Below, in pieces: positions 43,525 to 51,901 of a stretch of DNA of 62,642 nt. The position numbers and the translations under genes are program-made. Every line of letters starts with the position of its first letter. Position 1 is the first letter of the stretch. A model generated the notes under the pieces. That model was not told the origin of the DNA, did no database searches, and was given only the letters and a program-made list of their open reading frames with translations. Source of the DNA: UMGS1387 sp045540015. Its GTDB lineage: Bacteria; Bacillota; Clostridia; Oscillospirales; CAG-382. The stretch is from NCBI GenBank assembly GCA_045540015.1, contig JAZQGP010000029.1, positions 1-62,642 of the forward strand, read 5' to 3'.

Positions 43525-44367
43525 ATGAATTATCTATTATTGGTTGCATCTTCGCTATGCAATGCGATGAAAAACGTTTATGCAAAAAAGAGCAATGCAT
43601 ACATAAATGAAAAGCACAACATTTATACATATAATTTCTATATGTTTTTAATTGCTTTTTTGGTTATGTTGTTTTTTGGTTTATTTTCATGGACCGGTAT
43701 CAGCTTACAGACTGTCATTATGGGGACTGTAAATGGTGCGTTTTTAATTATTGCCCAGATTATTCTAATTAAAGCAACTAATATCGGCGATGTATCTGTG
43801 AGTTCTTTGTTTTATTCCTGCGGATTTCTTGTGCCAACGTTTGCCAGTGTATTTATGTACGATGAACAGATTTCATTTATACAAGTAATTGGAGTTATTT
43901 TGATAATTGTATCCTTTGCCGTAACTGTCGAAAAGAAAGAAAAGGCTACTGCAAAGTGGTTTGTTTTAGCTGTTTCTTTGCTTTTATGCAATGGTGTTCT
44001 GGGGCTTGTTCAAAAGATGTTCAGAATGTCTGAATTTAGACATCAGCAAAGCTGTTTCCAGTTAATCACATTTTTTATCGGAATGATTTTTGCATTTTGC
44101 CTTATGCCGAAAAAGAATATGTCTCTGCCTTCAAAAGGTTTCTTAACAACTGTATTTGGGTCCGGAATTGCTCTTGTTCTTTTAAATGTTATCAATGTGT
44201 ATGTTTCAGGTGTTCTTCCGGCGATTATTGTTTTCCCGTGTACAAACGGTGGCGGAATTATAGCATCAGCAATTCTTGCAAGAATTTTGATTAGAGAAAA
44301 AATATCTCTTAGAAAAAAAGCAGGCATTGCAATAGGTGTTGCGGCAATTTGTTTGATAGCGCTATAG
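43525..44367 (+). CDS. EamA/DMT-superfamily transporter
   Basis: A 280-residue protein with about ten hydrophobic helices in two homologous halves, of the drug/metabolite transporter type. The second half ends with the usual EamA-like VFPCTNGGGIIASAILARILIREKIS. The ATG at 43525 is preceded by GGAG; the open frame upstream runs through repeat copy 2 and is not used. The substrate is unknown. It follows the tandem structured repeats, whose second copy would lie in its 5' leader. Confidence 0.8.
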   Translation: MNYLLLVASSLCNAMKNVYAKKSNAYINEKHNIYTYNFYMFLIAFLVMLFFGLFSWTGISLQTVIMGTVNGAFLIIAQIILIKATNIGDVSVSSLFYSCGFLVPTFASVFMYDEQISFIQVIGVILIIVSFAVTVEKKEKATAKWFVLAVSLLLCNGVLGLVQKMFRMSEFRHQQSCFQLITFFIGMIFAFCLMPKKNMSLPSKGFLTTVFGSGIALVLLNVINVYVSGVLPAIIVFPCTNGGGIIASAILARILIREKISLRKKAGIAIGVAAICLIAL

Positions 44368-44426
44368 TAATAACCTGAATCTAAACAGCCACGAATTGTA
44401 AGAGTAGCATGGGGGGAGTGAGAGCG

Positions 44427-45653
44427 TTGTATATTCCGAAAAAAGCTGCGTTTGTGCTTGAAACATTGAAAACAAACGGATACGACGCTTTTCTTGTCGG
44501 CGGTTGTGTAAGAGACAGTATAATGGGGAAAATTCCAAATGACTATGATATTACCACAAACGCAACACCCGAAAAAATTCTTGAGTGTTTTTCATCATGC
44601 AAAACTTTGACAAACGGCATAAAGCACGGTACTGTCGGGGTTATTCTCGGAAAAGAAGTTATTGAAGTTACAACATATAGAATTGACGGGGAATATACCG
44701 ACAACAGACATCCCGATAAGGTTATGTTTTCCGATAAATTAACCGACGACCTTTCAAGACGTGATTTTACGGTGAATGCAATTGCGTGTGGACATGATTT
44801 AAATTTTTGCGACCCGTTTGGCGGTATTTCCGATATTTCAAGAAAGCTTATAAAGTGCGTAGGCGAACCCGACAAGCGTTTTAATGAAGATGCACTGCGT
44901 ATTCTCAGAGCTTTAAGGTTCTCTTCGGTTCTCGATTTTGATATTGATAATGATACGGCATTGTCTGTACACAAAAACGCAGGTCTTCTTGTCAATATTT
45001 CCGCAGAGCGTATAAACAGCGAATTTTCAAAGCTGATTTGCGGTAAACGTTCGGGAAGGGTGCTTAAAGAGTATTTAGATGTTTTATGCGTGTTTATTCC
45101 CGAGCTTTGCAATATTGACATTTCTGGTTATAATGCCGTAGTACGTGATGTAGAGCTTTCCGAATGCAATCTTATTTTACGTTTGTGTATCTTTTTCGGC
45201 GCTCTGCTTGACAAAACTGACGTGAGTGATGTGCTGACGCGATTGAGGTATGACAATTTAACAAAAAACACAGTTTGTGGCGTGGTTTCCATTATAGATA
45301 CCGAATTAATTAATGACAGGATTTTCGTCAAAAAGCTTATATCGCGCATTGGCTTTAATAATGCTCGACTCTTGAATAAAGTAAAATATGCACTCGGAAA
45401 GAGCAGTATAGAACAATACCAGTATTTTGAAGAAAATGTCAATGCCATTGAGATATCAGGAGAATGTGTTTTTGTTTCACAACTTGCCATCAACGGACAG
45501 GATTGCATTGACAGGATTGGTATTCACGGCAGAAATATAGGCATTATTCTTGAAAAACTGTGCAATGATGTCATTGAAGAAAAAATTGAAAACAACAGCG
45601 ATGCACTTATAAGTGCCGCAACGGCTTATGCTGAACATTTGGAGGATAATTGA
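44427..45653 (+). CDS. cca: CCA tRNA nucleotidyltransferase
   Basis: A 408-residue class II nucleotidyltransferase that builds or repairs the CCA end of tRNAs. The N-terminal motifs are FLVGGCVRDSIMGKIPNDYD (catalytic DxD) and TYRIDGEYTDNRHPDKV, then LSRRDFTVNAIA and RFNEDALRILRALRF. The start is uncertain: an ATG at 44409 has a weak site, while TTG at 44427 has GGGGGAG 8 nt upstream and is chosen here. Confidence 0.9.
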   Translation: MYIPKKAAFVLETLKTNGYDAFLVGGCVRDSIMGKIPNDYDITTNATPEKILECFSSCKTLTNGIKHGTVGVILGKEVIEVTTYRIDGEYTDNRHPDKVMFSDKLTDDLSRRDFTVNAIACGHDLNFCDPFGGISDISRKLIKCVGEPDKRFNEDALRILRALRFSSVLDFDIDNDTALSVHKNAGLLVNISAERINSEFSKLICGKRSGRVLKEYLDVLCVFIPELCNIDISGYNAVVRDVELSECNLILRLCIFFGALLDKTDVSDVLTRLRYDNLTKNTVCGVVSIIDTELINDRIFVKKLISRIGFNNARLLNKVKYALGKSSIEQYQYFEENVNAIEISGECVFVSQLAINGQDCIDRIGIHGRNIGIILEKLCNDVIEEKIENNSDALISAATAYAEHLEDN

Positions 45654-45658
45654 AAGTC

Positions 45659-46573
45659 ATGAATAAACAGCAATTGAAGGGAAGCATAGCACTGTTGCTT
45701 GCGGCATTTATATGGGGAAGTGCATTTGTAGCACAAAGCAAGGCGATGGAAAGCATTCATCCGTTGACACTTCAGTCTTTGCGTTCTTTTGTGGGTGCGG
45801 CGTTTCTTGTGCCGGTTATTGCAGTGCTTGATGCCGGCAAGAAAAAAGCCGGTACATATAAAAAGATGGACAAAACAGATAAGCGCAATTTGCTTGCTGG
45901 CGGCATTGTATGCGGAATCATTCTTTGCCTTGCTTCGAATCTTCAGCAGTTCGGTATGAATGCGAATGTTGATCCCGGAAAAGCGGGATTTATAACTGCA
46001 ATGTATCTGCTTCTTGTTCCGCTGTTCGGTTTGTTTATGGGCAAAAAAGTACCGATTAAAATGTGGATTTGTATAATTGCAGGAGTCGTAGGGCTTTATC
46101 TTCTATGTATGACAGGCTCGTTTTCACTTTCGATTGGAGATACACTTGTAATACTGTGTGCTGTTGTATTCGCTTTTCATATTTTGGCAGTTGACCATTT
46201 TGTAAAAATTTGTGATGGCGTAAAGCTGTCATGCCTGCAGTTTATTGTCGGCGGTATAATTTCAACTGTATTAATGCTTATTTTCACACAGCCTTCAATT
46301 GAAGCAATAAAAACTGCAATTTTTCCGATTTTATATGCCGGAATAGGTTCATGCGGAATTGCATATACTTTGCAGATTGTAGGACAGAAATACACACCAG
46401 CGACGCTTGCATCACTCCTTATGAGTCTTGAATCTGTTTTTGCAGTTCTTACTCAGATTGCCATAATGGGAACGTTTCCTACTTTGAGGGAGACATGGGG
46501 TTGCGTTATAATGTTTGTGGCAATCATAATATCTCAGCTTCCTGACATCGGTCATAAAAAGAAGGCTGAATAA
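45659..46573 (+). CDS. EamA/DMT-superfamily transporter
   Basis: A 304-residue protein with ten hydrophobic helices forming two EamA repeats (AAFIWGSAFVAQSKAM; LLMSLESVFAVLTQI). Members export amino acids or other metabolites; the substrate is unknown. GGAGG overlaps the cca stop. The ATG at 45659 is chosen over a TTG at 45650, though spacing does not settle it. It is between cca and miaA, probably in one transcript. It is unrelated in close sequence to the DMT gene 1.3 kb upstream. Confidence 0.87.
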   Translation: MNKQQLKGSIALLLAAFIWGSAFVAQSKAMESIHPLTLQSLRSFVGAAFLVPVIAVLDAGKKKAGTYKKMDKTDKRNLLAGGIVCGIILCLASNLQQFGMNANVDPGKAGFITAMYLLLVPLFGLFMGKKVPIKMWICIIAGVVGLYLLCMTGSFSLSIGDTLVILCAVVFAFHILAVDHFVKICDGVKLSCLQFIVGGIISTVLMLIFTQPSIEAIKTAIFPILYAGIGSCGIAYTLQIVGQKYTPATLASLLMSLESVFAVLTQIAIMGTFPTLRETWGCVIMFVAIIISQLPDIGHKKKAE

Positions 46574-46596
46574 ATTGCTTGAAAGGGGATTTACAA

Positions 46597-47544
46597 ATGA
46601 ATAAGCATATAGCGGTTGTAGGTCCTACAGCTTCGGGTAAAACCGGTCTTTCAATATCAATAGCAGAGGCTTTTGGCGGCGAAGTTGTTTCGTGTGACTC
46701 AATGCAGCTTTACCGCGGAATGAACATTGGTACGGCAACGCCCGACATGAAAGAACGCAGCGGGATAGTGCATTATATGATGGATATTCTGGATATTGAC
46801 ACAGCATATTCTGTATCTGATTATGTAAGAGATGCAAAAGATGTCTGTGACGGGATTTTTCTCAGAGGTAATATTCCCGTGTTTTGCGGCGGAACAGGTC
46901 TTTACATTGACAGCTATCTTTCTGGTGTTGAGTTTGGCGAATATGAGAATGATGAAGATATAAGAAGCTCTCTGTTACTTGAAGCTAAAGATCTTGGTAC
47001 TGATGTTCTTTATGACCGTCTGCGCAAAGTCGATCCGGAAGCGGCAGAAAAAATTCAACCTGAAAATGTCAAGCGCGTCATAAGGGCGCTCGAAGTATAT
47101 GAAACAACAGGTATTACTCTTACCGAATGGAACAGGCGTTCAAAACTTAATGCAAAAAAGAAGGACTGCCTGATTATCGGGCTTGACTTTGAAAACAGAG
47201 AAATATTATATAAGCGTATTGAAAAAAGGGTTGATATGATGCTTGAGGCGGGACTTCTTGATGAGGCAGAAAGCTTATATAAAGCCGGAATAAAAAATTC
47301 TCCTACCGCAGGACAGGCAATAGGATATAAGGAGTTTTATCCGTATTTTGAAGGTCAAGCATCTCTTGAAGAATGTGTTGATACTTTAAAGAAAAACTCC
47401 CGTCACTATGCAAAGCGTCAGCTTACGTGGTTCAAAAGAAATACGGAAATACAGTGGATTATACGCGGTTCTGATGATGAGAAGCGTATGATAAATGAAG
47501 CATTTATGATAATCGAAAACTATCTTGATAAGGAGAATAAATGA
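46597..47544 (+). CDS. miaA: tRNA dimethylallyltransferase
   Basis: A 315-residue enzyme that adds the isopentenyl group to A37 of tRNAs reading U-starting codons. The P-loop is VVGPTASGKTGLSISIA. Further motifs are SCDSMQLYRGMNIGTA, VPVFCGGTG-like IPVFCGGTGLYI, and QAIGYKEF plus RHYAKRQLTWFKRN. The ATG at 46597 follows AAAGGGG. Its stop overlaps the start of the HlyD-like gene by 4 bp. Confidence 0.95.
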   Translation: MNKHIAVVGPTASGKTGLSISIAEAFGGEVVSCDSMQLYRGMNIGTATPDMKERSGIVHYMMDILDIDTAYSVSDYVRDAKDVCDGIFLRGNIPVFCGGTGLYIDSYLSGVEFGEYENDEDIRSSLLLEAKDLGTDVLYDRLRKVDPEAAEKIQPENVKRVIRALEVYETTGITLTEWNRRSKLNAKKKDCLIIGLDFENREILYKRIEKRVDMMLEAGLLDEAESLYKAGIKNSPTAGQAIGYKEFYPYFEGQASLEECVDTLKKNSRHYAKRQLTWFKRNTEIQWIIRGSDDEKRMINEAFMIIENYLDKENK

Positions 47545-48836
47545 AAAGTATAAATAATATTGCAGCAGAGCCGAAGAAGCTGGTAGGCGGAATGGTTGCT
47601 GTGTTTGTTTGTGTGTTTGTAATCGTATATGCGTGGTTTCAGGTGTCAAGCAATGTTTCTTCCGAGATTGAAACTGAGCCTGCGGTAATGGTTGAAACAA
47701 ATATCGAAATTGATGCGCAGGCATTTATTTTCCGCGATGAAACTGTTATACCGAGAGCTTCAGGCGGTACTGTAGTGACACTTGTTTCTGACAGTCAGCG
47801 TGTTTCCAGAGGACAAAAAATCGCAAATGTTTTTTCAACGGATGATGCTGCTGCTTTGCAGGACGAGATTAACAGACTCCAAAGAAAGATGGATGTGTTT
47901 GATAACAGCGTTGTTGAAACCGAATATTTTGTAACCGATATTGAAGCTGTTAATAATGATATTGATTCTACACTTGACAGCATATATGAAAGTGTTTCTG
48001 ACGGCTCTCTTTCATTATCTATTGATTTATCCGAGGAGCTGCTGATAAAGCTTAACAAGAGAAATCTGATTGTTAATTCCGAACAGGGATACAGTACGGA
48101 GTACGAGGAGCTTTCCAGGGAAAAAGCGGCTCTCGAAAGCAGGGTGAACAGCGTATCACACGCTGTATATGCGCCATCTTCAGGATACTATTACGGTGAT
48201 GTAGACGGATATGAAAATGTATTTAAAATTGCAGATTTGGATACGCTTTCTCTTTTGGACATGGAAAATATTGCAGATACAAACGCTGACAGTACCCTTG
48301 TGAGCGGCAGTGCGGGAAAGATAGTAAACGATTTTGTCTGGTACACTGTTTGCAGAGTGAACTCGGATAAACTTGCAGGAATATCCGAAGGAGAATACTA
48401 TAGAGTTCTTTTTCCGGATGCACAGGACAAAACAATCACAATGCTTGCAGAACGTATTGTTAAGGAAACTTCAAGCGCCGATGCACTAATTATATTGCGT
48501 GCAAATATTGTACCGTCCGATTTCAATTTTCATAGAACACAGCGAGCTAAAGTGTTGCTTGGAGATGCTTCGGGACTTGCGATACCGACTCACGCACTTC
48601 GCGTTATTGACGGTGTTAAAGGTGTTTATGTGCTTGTTGGAGATGTTGTCGGGTTCAGAAGAGCGGAGATTATTGATGAACGTGACGGCTATTATATTAT
48701 CAGTGTTGACGGCGAAGACTATGAAGTACCGGAAAATACTCCGGAAAACAGTCCGCTTATGAGTTCTCGTCTTTCGCTATATGATAATGTTATAATTTCA
48801 GGAAAAAAACTGTTTGACGGAAAAATAGTAGGGTAG
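47541..48836 (+). CDS. HlyD-like membrane-anchored protein of the division cluster
   Basis: A 431-residue protein. Residues 17-37 are a single membrane helix and most of the rest lies outside. A biotinyl-lipoyl-like half (AFIFRDETVIPRASGGTVVTL...VSRGQKIANVF) is split by a coiled coil around residues 110-215. This is the plan of HlyD/MFP adaptor proteins, but no ABC exporter is next to it. Proteins of this kind often sit before yggS-sepF in Clostridia. The role is unproven. Confidence 0.75.
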   Translation: MKSINNIAAEPKKLVGGMVAVFVCVFVIVYAWFQVSSNVSSEIETEPAVMVETNIEIDAQAFIFRDETVIPRASGGTVVTLVSDSQRVSRGQKIANVFSTDDAAALQDEINRLQRKMDVFDNSVVETEYFVTDIEAVNNDIDSTLDSIYESVSDGSLSLSIDLSEELLIKLNKRNLIVNSEQGYSTEYEELSREKAALESRVNSVSHAVYAPSSGYYYGDVDGYENVFKIADLDTLSLLDMENIADTNADSTLVSGSAGKIVNDFVWYTVCRVNSDKLAGISEGEYYRVLFPDAQDKTITMLAERIVKETSSADALIILRANIVPSDFNFHRTQRAKVLLGDASGLAIPTHALRVIDGVKGVYVLVGDVVGFRRAEIIDERDGYYIISVDGEDYEVPENTPENSPLMSSRLSLYDNVIISGKKLFDGKIVG

Positions 48837-48847
48837 AGGGAATATAT

Positions 48848-49624
48848 ATGAACGGTAAATTTTCGCTTGATGTTATAAAGCATAATATTGATACTGTAAA
48901 AAATAATATTGTATCTGCTGCAGAGCTTGCCGGACGTAATCCGTCGGAGATAACCCTGCTTGCTGCGACAAAAACAGTTGATGCCGATACAATTAATTTT
49001 GCTATTCATAACGGAATAAGATGTATCGGAGAAAACAGGGTTCAGGAGCTTATTGAAAAATACGACTATATAGACAGAGAGAATACAGATATACACTTTA
49101 TAGGTCATTTACAGACTAATAAGGTAAAATATATAGCCGATAAGGTGAGTATGATTCATTCTGTCGACAGTGTAAAGCTAGCTGCTGAAATTGATAAGCA
49201 GGCGTACAAACATGGAAAACGCATGGATGTTCTTGTTGAAGTTAATGTCGGAAATGAGATATCCAAAGGCGGTGTTTCTCCCGAGGAATGCATTTCGTTT
49301 GTTGAAGACATATCTAAGATGGAAAATATTCGGATTTGCGGTCTCATGACTATTCCGCCTCGAATTGATAATGCGTGTAATATCGATAAAAATTCACCCG
49401 GCAAGCAAAAAATAACGACTGATGAACAGATTGAGAAAAAAATTTACAAAAATCGTCCGTTTTTTGAAAAAATCATGAAATTATTCCTTGACATATCGGC
49501 AAAAAAAATAGATAATATATATATGCGTGAACTGTCAATGGGAATGTCTGATGATTATGAAGAAGCAGTGCTCGAAGGTGCTACTGTTGTAAGAGTCGGC
49601 AGAACTATATTCGGCAGTAGATGA
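48848..49624 (+). CDS. ylmE: YggS-family PLP homeostasis protein
   Basis: A 258-residue single-domain PLP-binding protein of the alanine-racemase-like barrel fold. The PLP lysine is in LLAATKTVDADTI. FIGHLQTNKVKYI, the GLMTIPP strand and the C-terminal LSMGMSDDYEEAVLEGATVVRVG are family signatures. It keeps vitamin B6 and amino-acid pools in balance rather than acting as an enzyme. It precedes sepF as in the ylm cluster of Bacillus. Confidence 0.93.
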   Translation: MNGKFSLDVIKHNIDTVKNNIVSAAELAGRNPSEITLLAATKTVDADTINFAIHNGIRCIGENRVQELIEKYDYIDRENTDIHFIGHLQTNKVKYIADKVSMIHSVDSVKLAAEIDKQAYKHGKRMDVLVEVNVGNEISKGGVSPEECISFVEDISKMENIRICGLMTIPPRIDNACNIDKNSPGKQKITTDEQIEKKIYKNRPFFEKIMKLFLDISAKKIDNIYMRELSMGMSDDYEEAVLEGATVVRVGRTIFGSR

Positions 49625-49661
49625 TTAATAATAAAAATAATTATTTTGGAGGTTTTTAGAC

Positions 49662-50138
49662 ATGGGACTTAAAGAATTCGGAAAAAGACTTTTCCCCGAT
49701 ACCACAGTTGAACCCGATGATATTTACGGAGGAAACGACGAAGACTACGGCACAGGTGTAGAAGACGAAGCACATCCTGAGGTTAGCCCTATTCAGAGTT
49801 ATCCCGGAAGATCTGCAAAAGTTACAGCTGTTGCCGGTTCTTCTATTGAAATGAAGGTTGTTACTCCCTCGAGCTATGATTCCGTAACTCAGATTGCAGA
49901 CCTTCTCCTTTCTAACAAGACTGTTCTTCTCAATCTTGAAAAAACAAACAAGGAGACAGCAAAGCGCCTTATCGATTTCCTTTCCGGAGTTGCTTATGCA
50001 CTTTCCGGTGAAGTTCAGAAGGTTGCAGACAATACATATGCTATAACACCCAGAAACGTTGCGGTTTCAAAAGAGACTGTAGGTGCAAACGGTGTTGATG
50101 CTGTTGAAACAGGAATCGACGAAGAAGTAAGCTTCTGA
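49662..50138 (+). CDS. sepF: cell division protein SepF
   Basis: A 158-residue FtsZ partner. The acidic N terminus (residues 1-60) includes the short amphipathic start MGLKEFGKRLF that could touch membrane. The conserved SepF domain covers about 65-140 (VVTPSSYDSVTQIADLLL, LEKTNKETAKRLIDFLSG). SepF polymers organise FtsZ bundles and tie them to membrane. A GGAGG site lies upstream. It is followed by ylmG after 11 bp. Confidence 0.93.
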   Translation: MGLKEFGKRLFPDTTVEPDDIYGGNDEDYGTGVEDEAHPEVSPIQSYPGRSAKVTAVAGSSIEMKVVTPSSYDSVTQIADLLLSNKTVLLNLEKTNKETAKRLIDFLSGVAYALSGEVQKVADNTYAITPRNVAVSKETVGANGVDAVETGIDEEVSF

Positions 50139-50149
50139 GCTAAAGCATA

Positions 50150-50413
50150 ATGTTTTTTCTTCAGTTTATAAAGCTTTCTGTTGCTCTTTTGCTCGACATT
50201 CTGATGCTGCTTATGTTTCTCAGGGCAATTCTCTCTTGGATTCCCGATGCCTCAAACGGTCCGGTCGGCACTTTTTTGTTTACTGTAACGGAGTGGGTTA
50301 TCATGCCTGTGAGAAACGTCTTTGAAATGCTTAATATCAATACTGCATTTCCTATAGATATTCCGTTCTTTGTTACCTTTATTCTGCTTTCTGTTATAGG
50401 AACTGTGTTATGA
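50150..50413 (+). CDS. ylmG: YggT/YlmG family membrane protein
   Basis: An 87-residue protein with two membrane helices and the family signature LRAILSWIPDASNGPVG followed by the PVRN motif. YlmG proteins are linked to cell division and envelope organisation. There is no strong ribosome site, so it may depend on coupling with sepF. Its stop overlaps the ylmH start by 4 bp. Confidence 0.88.
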   Translation: MFFLQFIKLSVALLLDILMLLMFLRAILSWIPDASNGPVGTFLFTVTEWVIMPVRNVFEMLNINTAFPIDIPFFVTFILLSVIGTVL

Positions 50414-51183
50414 ATATAGGTGCGACGGAGCAGCAGCTTTTACAAAGATTGTCTGATTTGACAGATTCCTGTATATATAGCTACATACCGGGATTTACTA
50501 AATTTTTGGACGGTGCAGACCTGTTGCTTGCACAGAATTATGTTGGTTCTAAAGACGAATGTATGTGTGTTTGCTACGGGGGTTTTCCGAATGCGCAGAG
50601 ATGTGTTGTTGGAGTTTTGCCTGATGGAATGTTTGGCGGCGAAGAAATATATGATGCATTTGAAATATCTGGTATAAAGATTTCAGGCTCCGGTTATAAA
50701 AAGTTTTCTCACAGAGATATATTGGGTTCTATTCTTGCTCTAGGTGTAAAGCGGGAGACTGTCGGAGATATATACGTTTTACAGGATGGCTTTTCTGCTT
50801 ATGTTGCAGTGCTTTCTTCTGTTGGCGATTATATCTGCAGTAATCTTGAGTATGTTTCGAGCGATAAGGTAAAAACCCAAATTATTAAAGCATCGCTTCT
50901 TCCCGAAATTCAGAGAGAATACCGCGTAATTTCCGGAACTGTTGCTTCTTTCAGACTTGACTGTGTACTTGGACTGTGTCTCGGGCTTTCCCGGGAAAAG
51001 GTAAAACGTCTTATAGACGGGAAATGCGTTTCGGTAAATCATCGTGAGACATTCAAGTGTGATGATCTTGTTAAGGAACGGGACTTGATTTCCGTCAGAG
51101 GCCACGGTAGATTTGAAGTTTTTGAGATGGGTGACGTTACAAAAAAAGGACGTAACAGAATAGTCGTCCGAAAAATGATATGA
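50410..51183 (+). CDS. ylmH: YlmH family S4-domain RNA-binding protein
   Basis: A 257-residue protein. The N-terminal two-thirds is the YlmH core (GATEQQLLQRLSDL start, CVCYGGFPNAQRCVVGVLP). Residues about 180-250 are an S4 RNA-binding domain (RLDCVLGLCLGLSREKVKRL). Family members bind the ribosome and have been linked to rescue of stalled nascent chains, as well as cell division. It is in its usual place between ylmG and divIVA. Confidence 0.92.
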   Translation: MNIGATEQQLLQRLSDLTDSCIYSYIPGFTKFLDGADLLLAQNYVGSKDECMCVCYGGFPNAQRCVVGVLPDGMFGGEEIYDAFEISGIKISGSGYKKFSHRDILGSILALGVKRETVGDIYVLQDGFSAYVAVLSSVGDYICSNLEYVSSDKVKTQIIKASLLPEIQREYRVISGTVASFRLDCVLGLCLGLSREKVKRLIDGKCVSVNHRETFKCDDLVKERDLISVRGHGRFEVFEMGDVTKKGRNRIVVRKMI

Positions 51184-51205
51184 TTGTCAAAAGGATGGTA
51201 TTAAT

Positions 51206-51796
51206 ATGATTTCTCCACAGGATATAAAGAAAAAAACTTTTTCTAAGACTTTGAAAGGATACAATCCTGCTGAGGTTGATGAATATGTTTCTTTTCTTAT
51301 TTCTAAGTATAATGATGCTTGCGGTGAATACGCCGAACTTGAGAAAAAGTATAACGTTACACTCGAAAAGCTTGAACAAGCCAAGAGCGAAGAAAATACA
51401 ATTTCCGCAACTATCGTAAACGCGCAGAAGATGGCAGATGCGATTGTCGCTGATGCAAAGGCAAAGGCGGATGATATCCGTACAGCTGTTTCTGAAACAT
51501 GTGACAGAATTATAGATGTCTATCTTGAAAAAGTAAAGGCTGAACGCGATAAGCTTGCAAAGGTTGAGCAAACTGCTGTAAACTTTAAGGCGGCACTTTT
51601 TGATGCTTATAAAGAGCATATTGCAAATATAGAAAATATTATGCCTGATGAAGAAAAAACACCGTATCTTACTGATGAAGAGCTTGAAGCAAAAGCTGTA
51701 GAGCTTGCTAAGGAGCAAATGAATTCTTATGGTGAAGATTCTTCTGCGGCTGATGCTACTGACACCGAAGTCGGCACAACAGAAGCCGAAAACTGA
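51206..51796 (+). CDS. divIVA: DivIVA-family coiled-coil protein
   Basis: A 196-residue protein. The N-terminal DivIVA lipid-binding motif is MISPQDIKKKTFSKTLKGYNP-like, with GYNPAEVDEYVSFL. Coiled coils cover about 30-70 and 80-150, and an acidic tail follows. It marks negatively curved membrane at poles and septa and recruits division or sporulation factors. It is the last gene of the ylm set, upstream of ileS. A weak hairpin (51819-51852, TATCGGC/GCCGATA) lies after it. Confidence 0.9.
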   Translation: MISPQDIKKKTFSKTLKGYNPAEVDEYVSFLISKYNDACGEYAELEKKYNVTLEKLEQAKSEENTISATIVNAQKMADAIVADAKAKADDIRTAVSETCDRIIDVYLEKVKAERDKLAKVEQTAVNFKAALFDAYKEHIANIENIMPDEEKTPYLTDEELEAKAVELAKEQMNSYGEDSSAADATDTEVGTTEAEN

Positions 51797-51901
51797 TTAC
51801 AATGATATTACTGTAACTATCGGCCATGGCATTATTATGCTTTAGCCGATATTTGCATGATTAAAGCAAAATAAGATTTTATATAAAGGAGCACTCACAT
51901 T

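Noticed and set aside
51797..51901. T-box leader for ileS
   Set aside because: The gap is about 105 bp with one weak hairpin and no T-run terminator. A T-box with specifier and antiterminator needs far more.
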